Source of the DNA: Ignavibacteria bacterium
GTDB taxonomy: Bacteria > Bacteroidota > Ignavibacteria > Ignavibacteriales > Melioribacteraceae
Assembly: GCA_027347805.1 (NCBI GenBank)
Contig: DAIEQP010000118.1
Location: 1 to 10,827, forward strand
DNA length: 10,827 bases
Direction of reading: 5' to 3'
Shown here piece after piece: positions 1 through 7,095 of this stretch. The translations under genes were made by a program, and so were the position numbers. The notes under the pieces were generated by a model. It was not told the DNA's origin, ran no database searches, and saw nothing but the letters and a program-made list of their open reading frames with translations. Positions within the stretch are counted from its first letter, which is position 1. The number at the start of each line of letters is the position of its first letter.

Positions 1-2441
1 ACAATAGCAGAAGTATTTAATGCTTTATTCTGGGATGCTAATTTTTGATTCAGTTCATTCATCTCAATAAAAATTTCTTCCAGTTTCTGGGTTCTTTCAG
101 CTACTCTCCTTTCCAAATTCTTATTTAGATCAAGAATTTTCTCTTCAGAATTTTTTTGAGCTGTAATATCTATATGGGTACCAATAAGTAATTTAGTCGG
201 GTTTCCATTTTCATCACGCAGAGTTTCACCTCTTGCCCAAATCCATCTGTATTCACCATCCGAATGAAGCATCCGGTAATAATTTTCATAAATTCCTATA
301 GAACCATTTTCGAGATACTGGGTAACAGCTCTCACAGCATTTTCCCGATCATCCGGGTGAACAAGATTTAACCAATTCTCTTCTCCATTAGGTTTACCGC
401 TTAAATCAAAATCTTTGGAATCTCTTCCAAGCATTTTAAAGTATTCTTCACTGCACCACAAAAATTGTTTTTCATAATCAAATTCCCACGCACCAGTGTT
501 TGAAGAAGTTATAAATGCTTTGTATCTCTTTTCATTTCTTGCAAGCTGAATTTCAAACTGCTTTCTGTCTTCAATATCTGTAAACGAAATAATTAGTTTT
601 TTAATTTGGGGTATCAGGGCAACAGACATAATTCCATGTCTGACTTCCCTATTCTTTTTGTAGAAACGAAATTCATAGTGTATTGGTATATCCTTTTCAC
701 CTAAAAATCTTTTCTGATTATACTCCATTATCCTTGGCAGATCTTCTTCGTAGATAAAATATTTCCATTCATTTCCTATTACTTCATCTCTCTGGTAGCC
801 GCTTAATTTTAAGAAAGCTTCATTCACCTCTGAAATTGTTCCATCTATTTCAATCAGCGCTGTTCCATCTGCATTGTTTTGAAAAATTGAACGGAAGTTT
901 TCTTCACTTTGCAGCAAAGCTTGTTGCGCTAACTTTCTGTCTGTAATATCGGTATGAATGCCGACCATTCTTGATGCATTACCGTCTTCATTAACTTCAA
1001 CAACAATTCCTTTGCCGTTAATCCAAATTATTCCTCCATCTTTTTTTACCATTCTGAATTCTATTTCAGTTTCAGTCTTTGTTTCAAGCGCCTTAATAAC
1101 TGCATTATATGAAATCTGACGATCTTCGGGATAAGTTAATTCAACCCATTTTTCTATGGTGGGAACAAATTCAAATGGCTCGTATCCAAGCATTTCAAAC
1201 ATTCTTTCACTGAAGAAAAGGGTCCCCTCATTTCTTCTGTAATCGAAGATTCCATCGTTTGCAGCTTTATTTGCAAATCCAAGTCGCTCAGTTACATCTT
1301 TAAGTTCGTTTTGTTTTTCATCAATTGATTTAATCAAATTATTAAATGCTGAAGCAAGCGATCCGATTTCATCGTTTGAATCAATTTCTACAAGTTCATT
1401 TTTACCTCTTTCGTTTATTTCCTTAACCTGGCGTGTGAATAATTTAATAGGTTTTACAAAATGTGAAGTAAGAATGAGTGTGGTAATGATCAGCAAAATA
1501 AATGAAACTACAGCAATAGAAATTGAAATTCTGGCACTGGTCCGGATACTGGAGAACAGTTCATCCTCATCCACAAAAACAGCAACACTGTAACCGGTTC
1601 CATGGATTTGATGATAATATGCCTGATATTTTTTTGATGAATCTTCTGAATCATGTACCAGCATTTTGCCAATCTTTCCAGCAAGCATTTCATTTCCCAG
1701 TTTCCTGAGATCAATTATGTCTACTGTACTATTTGTTGCATTAAGAATATTATCTTTCCCGATTAAAGAAGTTTTAGGACGAAATAGAAATTTTCCGGTA
1801 TGTGAAATCATATGGAAAAAAATCGTTTTGTAATAACTTTTATCGATAAAATTCGCCAAGTGAGCTAAATCCATTTTGACAGATGAAACTCCAATAAATT
1901 TATTATCCTTAATAATCGGGTAGGATACTCGAGTGCAATTACTTCCAGTTTCCCTGTCTATATATGGTTCGTCCCAATAAGTCTTGCGTGTCTTCTTGGG
2001 TATTTGATACCATAGTTCATCTGGCTTTGTATAATTTATTTTATGAGAAAGGTCCTGGATAAGAACTTTATCATTAAGATATGCGACAGTATTCATTCTC
2101 AGTTTACCTTTTGAATAGGATGGTTCGAAGGTAAACCTGGAGCCTAGAATTAAGGGATTATATTCAAAATTTTTCTTCAAGTATTCATTTGCTTCATCAT
2201 CAGTTACAAATTCAGACATACTTACATAATCAGCTCCCAAAGCAGCAATTGTTTCCATGTCACCAAGCTGATTTGCAATTCGCTTAGCAAATTCATCCGA
2301 AAAGATTCTCATCGAAAAATCGATATTGTTAAGTTCAGTCTGTGCAGTATAAATATGGTTTATACCAAACCCTACCATAAGAATTATAGAAACAGGAAAA
2401 ATTATAAAAACTATAATTTTGTATTTGATATTGAATTTCAT
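1..2441 (-). CDS. Membrane sensor: double Cache, HAMP and at least three PAS domains (C-terminus outside window)
   Basis: The frame is open from an ATG at 2441-2439 to the left edge, giving 813 complete codons and no stop. The start is firm because an in-frame TGA (2453-2451) lies four codons upstream. Residues 8-26 form a first membrane helix. Residues about 30-300 look like an extracytoplasmic dCache_1 ligand-binding domain, with a W-D-E-P-Y motif near 156 followed by a 'SYPIIKDNKFIGVSSVKMD' strand pair. A second helix spans about 304-325. HAMP follows at about 326-380, with a typical DEIGSLASAF end. PAS/PAC modules lie at about 388-502, 505-628 and 640-760; the first and third are of the PAS_3 type. 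A coiled coil with the E-R-R-V-A-E-R-T signature covers about 761-800. The output domain is not visible; a histidine kinase is likeliest, but a cyclase or phosphatase is possible. It is probably cotranscribed with the PAS protein 49 bp upstream. The ligand cannot be predicted; the R-x-W-Y amino-acid-binding signature is not intact (E-L-W-Y here). Confidence 0.92.
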   Translation of the reverse strand, partial: MKFNIKYKIIVFIIFPVSIILMVGFGINHIYTAQTELNNIDFSMRIFSDEFAKRIANQLGDMETIAALGADYVSMSEFVTDDEANEYLKKNFEYNPLILGSRFTFEPSYSKGKLRMNTVAYLNDKVLIQDLSHKINYTKPDELWYQIPKKTRKTYWDEPYIDRETGSNCTRVSYPIIKDNKFIGVSSVKMDLAHLANFIDKSYYKTIFFHMISHTGKFLFRPKTSLIGKDNILNATNSTVDIIDLRKLGNEMLAGKIGKMLVHDSEDSSKKYQAYYHQIHGTGYSVAVFVDEDELFSSIRTSARISISIAVVSFILLIITTLILTSHFVKPIKLFTRQVKEINERGKNELVEIDSNDEIGSLASAFNNLIKSIDEKQNELKDVTERLGFANKAANDGIFDYRRNEGTLFFSERMFEMLGYEPFEFVPTIEKWVELTYPEDRQISYNAVIKALETKTETEIEFRMVKKDGGIIWINGKGIVVEVNEDGNASRMVGIHTDITDRKLAQQALLQSEENFRSIFQNNADGTALIEIDGTISEVNEAFLKLSGYQRDEVIGNEWKYFIYEEDLPRIMEYNQKRFLGEKDIPIHYEFRFYKKNREVRHGIMSVALIPQIKKLIISFTDIEDRKQFEIQLARNEKRYKAFITSSNTGAWEFDYEKQFLWCSEEYFKMLGRDSKDFDLSGKPNGEENWLNLVHPDDRENAVRAVTQYLENGSIGIYENYYRMLHSDGEYRWIWARGETLRDENGNPTKLLIGTHIDITAQKNSEEKILDLNKNLERRVAERTQKLEEIFIEMNELNQKLASQNKALNTSAI

Positions 2442-2442
2442 G

Positions 2443-2474
2443 TTTAAGTCTCAGTTTTCTTGACAGTACTTAAA
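2443..2474 (-). repeat. Short inverted repeat in the operon junction
   Basis: Within the 49-bp gap between the five-PAS gene and the Cache-HAMP-PAS gene, TTTAAGT (2443-2449) and ACTTAAA (2468-2474) are perfect inverted repeats of 7 bp around an 18-base loop. In the mRNA the 3' arm would lie just before the start codon, and the loop would contain the weak GAG ribosome-binding element. The stem is AU-rich and probably unstable. It could tune translation of the second gene or be chance. Confidence 0.25.
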
Positions 2475-2490
2475 TATTTAGCACATCTGG

Positions 2491-4314
2491 TTAATAATTC
2501 TTCAGATAATCTAAAGTACCTAAAAAAGCCACCGGATTTCCGACTTCATCTTTTACCAAACTGCCAGTAAAATCAACAATTAGTTTTTCATTACTGCACA
2601 TTCGAACTTCAATATAACCGCGCCAGTTCTTATCTGACAGCAATGATTGGATTATGGAACCGAACAAATCATTATCTACCAAGAATTCCTTTGCAGATTT
2701 ATTAATTAATTCTTCTTTTGTTTTGCAGCCAATCATTTCCAGAATCGAAGAATTGACATAAATTATAGTTGCATCTAAATCTGTAATAAATAAACCAATT
2801 GCCGACGAATCTATAGCCCATTCCTTAATTAAAAGTTCATGCTCAAGTTTTTTCTTATTCGTTAGATCTTTTACAAATGAAATAAGTGTACCATCTTCAC
2901 CTAAAATAACATTGGCTTCAATCGGAAGTTTAGAGCCGTCTTTTTTAATCTGGACAGATTCAAACTGATCAGTTCCATTTTCCAATATCTTATCAATATG
3001 TACTAGTATATCTTCCGCCGATTTTTTTGCTTCAACATCTTTTAAGCTCATTTTTAATAATTCGTTTCTTGAATATCCGGTCATTTTACAATATGCTTCA
3101 TTTACCTCAAGAATTTTACCCTGCTGATTTACAATAAGAAAGCCATCAATAGAAGACTGAATAACTTTAGCAAGTTTTCTTTCCCCTTTTGCAAGTTTGA
3201 CATCGGTAGTTTTTTTCTCTGTAATATCTCTACCAACAGAAAGAAAGTTTGTTATTTCACCTTTTTCATTTTTAACTGGAGTAATTGTTCTATCTTCATA
3301 TATATACGTTTTATCCTTACGTTTATTTATAACTTCAGCTCTAAAATTTTCGCCCCGCTTAATTGTATTCCATAATACTTTGTAAAATTCCGCATCTTTA
3401 ATTCCGGATTTGAATATGCGCGGATTTTGCCCAATTAATTCATTGCTTTTATAACCATAAATATTTTCAAGAGAGGGGTTTACATAAATAATATTCCCTT
3501 CAAGATCAGTGATAAATATTGTATCTGTTGCCTGTTTTATTGCAGTTGAAAGCATCGATAGAGTGGCAAGTGTCTGTTTCTGAAGTGTAATTTCCCTGAT
3601 CATTGTAATTATTTCATTTTCATCAATATTTGGGGAAAGTCTGGCTTCATAATGAAGATGTTCCTTTCCAATCATTATATCGTATTCGAAGAATTGTATT
3701 TGGTTTTTTAGAAATGCTTCATTCATTTTTTCAAAAAATTGTTTAGAAATATTTTCAGGAAGGACATCCTTGATATTTTTATTCAGAAATGCTTCCGGCT
3801 GAACATATAGTTTGTTTTTATCCGGGGCTTTAAAATCTAGAATTATCCCATCGCTGTTTATCCTGAACAACATATCTGGAATTGCGTCCAGGAGTATTCT
3901 ATTCCTGTCGAATGAAGCGATAATTTGTTTCTGCTCAAATTCCAATTTTTCTTCTGCTTCCACCTGTATAGTTATATCTCTTGCAGAAGCATAAATTGTT
4001 TTATCAACAATTTTAACTTTCCATCTTAATGTTCGGTAAGATCCTGCTTTTGTTCTGTATCTATTAATAAATCCTTCATCGATATCATTGTTAAGTAATT
4101 CCTCAAATTTTTCTAATGTCGATGCATAGTCATCCGGGTGAACAAAAAGAATGAATTCCTTTCCTTCAATTTCTTCTCTGGAAAAACCAAAAGTTTTTTC
4201 CCACATGTTATTTGCACGCAATATTATTCCTTGAAAATCAACAAAGAGGAATAAATCCGAAGCATTTTCGAAAAACAATTTATAATCAATTTGTACTTTG
4301 AAATTTTCTCCCAT
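2491..4314 (-). CDS. Soluble five-PAS protein with no transmitter or other output domain
   Basis: This complete gene encodes 607 residues with no signal peptide or membrane helix. Five PAS/PAC units run end to end at about 9-117, 136-246, 253-369, 375-488 and 496-603, each closed by a D-I-T-like PAC end and a short charged linker. PAS2 resembles the PAS_4 type (IPDMLFRINSDG). PAS3 has the NPRIFKSG helix and R-K-D-K stretch of the PAS_9/LOV-like type, but Pro replaces the photoactive Cys. The protein stops four residues after the last PAS, so there is no HisKA, HATPase, GGDEF, EAL, PP2C, receiver or DNA-binding domain. The start is supported by GGAG 8 nt upstream and an in-frame TAG eleven codons upstream. 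It is the first gene of a probable operon with the Cache-HAMP-PAS sensor. By inference it acts through protein-protein contacts, perhaps as an input partner for a kinase. Confidence 0.93.
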   Translation of the reverse strand: MGENFKVQIDYKLFFENASDLFLFVDFQGIILRANNMWEKTFGFSREEIEGKEFILFVHPDDYASTLEKFEELLNNDIDEGFINRYRTKAGSYRTLRWKVKIVDKTIYASARDITIQVEAEEKLEFEQKQIIASFDRNRILLDAIPDMLFRINSDGIILDFKAPDKNKLYVQPEAFLNKNIKDVLPENISKQFFEKMNEAFLKNQIQFFEYDIMIGKEHLHYEARLSPNIDENEIITMIREITLQKQTLATLSMLSTAIKQATDTIFITDLEGNIIYVNPSLENIYGYKSNELIGQNPRIFKSGIKDAEFYKVLWNTIKRGENFRAEVINKRKDKTYIYEDRTITPVKNEKGEITNFLSVGRDITEKKTTDVKLAKGERKLAKVIQSSIDGFLIVNQQGKILEVNEAYCKMTGYSRNELLKMSLKDVEAKKSAEDILVHIDKILENGTDQFESVQIKKDGSKLPIEANVILGEDGTLISFVKDLTNKKKLEHELLIKEWAIDSSAIGLFITDLDATIIYVNSSILEMIGCKTKEELINKSAKEFLVDNDLFGSIIQSLLSDKNWRGYIEVRMCSNEKLIVDFTGSLVKDEVGNPVAFLGTLDYLKNY

Positions 4315-4322
4315 TAGATAAT

Positions 4323-4326
4323 CTCC
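4323..4326 (-). promoter_or_regulatory. Ribosome binding site of the five-PAS gene
   Basis: GGAG on the minus strand sits 8 nt before the ATG at 4314, a standard Shine-Dalgarno distance. Together with the in-frame TAG eleven codons upstream and no other start codon between, it fixes this start. Confidence 0.65.
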
Positions 4327-4399
4327 AAATATTTTGCAGCCGCACTATACAAGCACGTATTTATTCTTATAAATCTTCTGCAATTCAAAAAAGTATGAT

Positions 4400-4428
4400 A
4401 TATTAAAGTAGATCAATGATAACATCAA
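4400..4428 (-). promoter_or_regulatory. Candidate promoter for the five-PAS gene and downstream sensor
   Basis: Read on the minus strand, TTGATG (4428-4423) and TAATAT (4405-4400) are separated by exactly 17 bp. Each matches four of six consensus positions for a housekeeping sigma promoter. This would give a leader of roughly 80 nt before the ATG at 4314. In such AT-rich DNA, matches of this quality arise by chance, and if the host uses Bacteroidota-type promoters the consensus would differ. The call is weak. Confidence 0.25.
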
Positions 4429-4554
4429 TAAGAAAAAACTGAATTGCTCTAAACAGTTTATTTCGGCTGGATACGCTGTGCTAAGTCTTACATACTTCAA
4501 TTCTGCTTTCATATTCATTCCAGCATTTATTGATTTGTAACAATATAGACTTCA

Positions 4555-4616
4555 CTTATGCTAAATGTAAGCTAAATATAATTTAGTTAATAAGAAAGCA
4601 ATTTGAGTTTAGCTAA
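4555..4616. repeat. Cluster of GCTAAAT half-sites, operator-like
   Basis: GCTAAAT occurs twice as a direct repeat at 4560-4566 and 4571-4577, 11 bp apart or about one helical turn. An inverted copy, ATTTAG, follows at 4581-4586, making the perfect palindrome CTAAAT-ATA-ATTTAG (4572-4586). The 8-bp palindrome TTAGCTAA lies at 4609-4616. The first half-site and the inverted copy are flanked by CTTAT (4555-4559) and ATAAG (4590-4594), extending the dyad. Helically phased repeats between divergent genes are typical of regulator binding, for example a response-regulator dimer. Binding itself is inferred, and AT-rich DNA makes short palindromes common. Confidence 0.4.
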
Positions 4617-4761
4617 GATATTCTGTAACGGACGTCATATTTCGTCGATAAGCGATGATAAAAAAATACAAACGCTTTTATAGATGCATAATCGATATTC
4701 AAATTGTTAGAAAATTGTTATAACTTGATTTTTAATAAAGGAATAATTTGCCAGGTTAGAT

Positions 4762-7089
4762 ATGGATACTACAATAGAAAATAATTTCCGGAACTTTTTT
4801 GAAAATAATATCGATTTTCTTTTCATACTTGATATGAAAGGAAACGTAATTGAAATGAACAGTGCAGTAAAAGAAATTCTAGGCTATCAAGAAAGTGAAT
4901 TGATTGGGGAAAGTGTTCTTTTAGTTCATCCTCCCGAATTTCGAGATGAAGCATCAAAAATTGTTCATCAAATGTTAAATAAAGAAGTTGATAGCTGCCC
5001 TATTCCTCTTTTGACAAAAAGTAATAATTATATTCCAGTAGAGACTCGTGTTTTTCCAGGCACCTGGAATTCTCAGCCGGCATTGATAGGTGTGAGCAGA
5101 AATTTGACTGATTTAAAACTGTCCGAAGAAAAATTTTCCCAGGTATTCAACCTAAGTCCCATTCTTAAAGCAATCAGTTCGGTTGATACAGGAATTTTTA
5201 TTGATGTAAACAGACAATTTCTTAATACTCTTGGATATAGCCGAGAAGAACTTATTGGAAAAAATTCCAAAGACCTTCATTTGTTTGCAGATTTTAATGA
5301 AAGAGTTAAAGCGCTTAAATTATTTGAAACGCAAGGTTACCTTGAAAATTTTGAAACACAAATCTTATCTAAAACCGGAGAAGTATTTGACTGTTTATTT
5401 TCTATCGAAAAGATAAAGATACAGACTCATGAATATCTTCTTACTTCAGCGAATAATATTACTAAATTGAAGAACGCTGAAAACAAAATAAAATACTTTT
5501 TTAATCAGCAGAAATTGCTTTCCGATATTTCACAGCTCATTAATCAATCATCAAAGTTAGATCTAATACTGGATCACATACTAAAATTACTGGGTGAACA
5601 TACTGGCGTGAGCAGGGTTTACATTTTTGAAGACTTCAATAATGGGGAAAGCACATGTAATACATTTGAATGGTGTAATTCCGGAATAGTTCCCCAGAAA
5701 GATTATTTGATGGAAGTTTCATACGATATAATTCCCTCCTGGAAAAAATTGTTAATAAATGATGGATATATTTTTTCAAAAAATATTGAAAACCTGCCAG
5801 AAGATATTCACGAGATTTTAAAACCGCAGGAAATTAAGTCTATACTAGTTTATCCACTTTTCGTAGAGAATGCTTTTTATGGTTTCATCGGATTTGACGA
5901 ATGCAATCAAAATAAAGAATGGGAAGCAGAAGAAATCAATCTCCTTCGGACTGTTGCAAACCTGATTTCAAATGCTTTCGAAAAAAGATTTGTTCTTGCC
6001 CGTCTTGAAGAAAGCGAGTTAAGACTTAAGCTGGCTCTCAAAAGCGCTAAAGAGGGGTTATGGGATTGGAAAAACGAAACCGGTTATGTTTATTTTGACG
6101 AAACATGGTGTAAGATGATTGGTTACGAACAAAATGAAATAGTTCCCAATGTTAGCAGTTGGGAAAAATTAGTCCATCCAGATGATATGCCTGAAGTGAC
6201 GAAAACTCTCGAAAATCATATTAATGGTGAATCAGAGTTTTATGAAACTACGCACCGTGTAAAAACAAAAGATGGATCGTGGAAGTGGATACTTGATCAT
6301 GGCCAGGTTGTTTATCGTGATGAAAAAAACAGACCGTTAAGAACTATTGGTACTCACATAGATGTTACAAATCAAAAAAATACCGAACAGCAGCTTAAAG
6401 AGCTAATTGATACAAAAGATAAATTATTTTCAATAATTGCTCATGATCTGCGGGGACCAATTGCATATTTGCTCCAAGTACTCGACTATATGACCACAAC
6501 CAATGAAATTGATGAGAAGAGCAAAAATGAATTTCTGGAGAATATGAAAAAGACATCTAAGACAACACTTACATTATTAGAGAATTTATTAAACTGGTCA
6601 AGAAGTCAGCTTGGTAATATCGAATTTGATAAATCTGTGTTCTCTGTAAATAAATTAATTGAAGACAATGTTCAATTATATTCATCAAGTGCAAAAATTA
6701 AAGGGATATCTGTCGCAACAAACTTAAACAAAAATTATTTTGCACTTGCAGACAGCAATTCTATTAATCTTGTATTCCGAAACCTGCTGTCAAATTCAAT
6801 TAAGTTTACACCTAAAAATGGTAAAATAGATATTTCTGTAACCGATGAAGGTGAAAAAGTTAAAGTTGAGATTTCTGATACAGGAGTGGGAATGGAAAAA
6901 GATATTGTTGAAAATCTTTTCAATTCAAAATCTTTTTATTCCACACGTGGGACAGAAGATGAAAAAGGCACAGGACTTGGCTTGATGTTGTGCAAAGATT
7001 TTATTGAGAAAAACGGAGGAACTATTTTTGCCGAGAGTATTCTGAATGTCGGCAGTAAATTTATATTCACTATTCCAAGTGTTGTTTAA
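4762..7089 (+). CDS. Soluble PAS-PAS-GAF-PAS sensor histidine kinase
   Basis: This complete gene encodes 775 residues with no membrane helix, so it should sense a cytoplasmic cue. Domains in order are PAS (8-117), PAS (122-238), GAF (about 254-409, with the characteristic GFIGFDEC strand), PAS_3 (419-541), HisKA dimerisation (553-618) and HATPase_c (658-772). The phosphoacceptor is His561 in AHDLRGP. N-box asparagines are N674 and N678. The G1 box is DTGVGM from D706, and the G2 box is GTGLGL from G736. All catalytic boxes are therefore present. The residue at H+4 is Gly rather than the Thr/Asn needed for phosphatase action in classical HisKA proteins. There is no receiver domain, so the partner regulator is encoded elsewhere. 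The start is fixed by an in-frame TAA at 4744-4746, with AGG (4753-4755) 6 nt upstream of the ATG. The gene is divergent from the five-PAS gene and convergent with the next kinase. The signal is unknown. Confidence 0.95.
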   Translation: MDTTIENNFRNFFENNIDFLFILDMKGNVIEMNSAVKEILGYQESELIGESVLLVHPPEFRDEASKIVHQMLNKEVDSCPIPLLTKSNNYIPVETRVFPGTWNSQPALIGVSRNLTDLKLSEEKFSQVFNLSPILKAISSVDTGIFIDVNRQFLNTLGYSREELIGKNSKDLHLFADFNERVKALKLFETQGYLENFETQILSKTGEVFDCLFSIEKIKIQTHEYLLTSANNITKLKNAENKIKYFFNQQKLLSDISQLINQSSKLDLILDHILKLLGEHTGVSRVYIFEDFNNGESTCNTFEWCNSGIVPQKDYLMEVSYDIIPSWKKLLINDGYIFSKNIENLPEDIHEILKPQEIKSILVYPLFVENAFYGFIGFDECNQNKEWEAEEINLLRTVANLISNAFEKRFVLARLEESELRLKLALKSAKEGLWDWKNETGYVYFDETWCKMIGYEQNEIVPNVSSWEKLVHPDDMPEVTKTLENHINGESEFYETTHRVKTKDGSWKWILDHGQVVYRDEKNRPLRTIGTHIDVTNQKNTEQQLKELIDTKDKLFSIIAHDLRGPIAYLLQVLDYMTTTNEIDEKSKNEFLENMKKTSKTTLTLLENLLNWSRSQLGNIEFDKSVFSVNKLIEDNVQLYSSSAKIKGISVATNLNKNYFALADSNSINLVFRNLLSNSIKFTPKNGKIDISVTDEGEKVKVEISDTGVGMEKDIVENLFNSKSFYSTRGTEDEKGTGLGLMLCKDFIEKNGGTIFAESILNVGSKFIFTIPSVV

Positions 7090-7095
7090 TATAAA
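7090..7095. other. Six-base gap between convergent stop codons
   Basis: The plus-strand kinase stops with TAA at 7087-7089, and the minus-strand kinase stops with TGA at 7098-7096. No GC-rich hairpin followed by a T-run is visible around the junction on either strand. Termination must therefore occur inside the opposing coding sequence, be Rho-dependent, or be inefficient. Confidence 0.7.

Larger units (their letters stand above)
4315..4761. promoter_or_regulatory. Divergent intergenic control region (447 bp)
   Basis: This non-coding stretch separates the divergent five-PAS gene (minus) and the PAS/GAF kinase gene (plus), so it must hold the start signals of both units. I found no credible small ORF, tRNA or strong terminator in it. 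It is AT-rich and carries a cluster of GCTAAAT-like half-sites (4555-4616) and one plausible minus-strand promoter (4400-4428); both are listed separately. No convincing sigma-70 type pair was found for the plus-strand gene. Confidence 0.6.

Noticed and set aside
2460..2465. Perfect TTGACA on the plus strand in the operon junction
   Set aside because: There is no suitable -10 element 16-18 bp downstream, and any transcript would run antisense into the five-PAS gene. Probably chance.
2471..2480. Perfect 10-bp palindrome TAAATATTTA
   Set aside because: It is purely A/T in an AT-rich spacer and has no partner copy, so it is expected by chance.
2442..2490. Possibility that the five-PAS gene and the Cache-PAS gene are one gene split by a frameshift
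   Set aside because: The downstream gene begins with its own start, membrane helix and extracytoplasmic domain, preceded by an in-frame TGA. Fusion would place an extracellular domain after five cytoplasmic PAS domains.
3216..3238. Recurrent 'tctgtaatatct' nucleotide string (near 160, 940, 3220, 8310)
   Set aside because: It encodes the conserved D-I-T-E-(K/R) end of PAC motifs in each PAS domain. The similarity is explained by protein conservation, not by a DNA repeat element.
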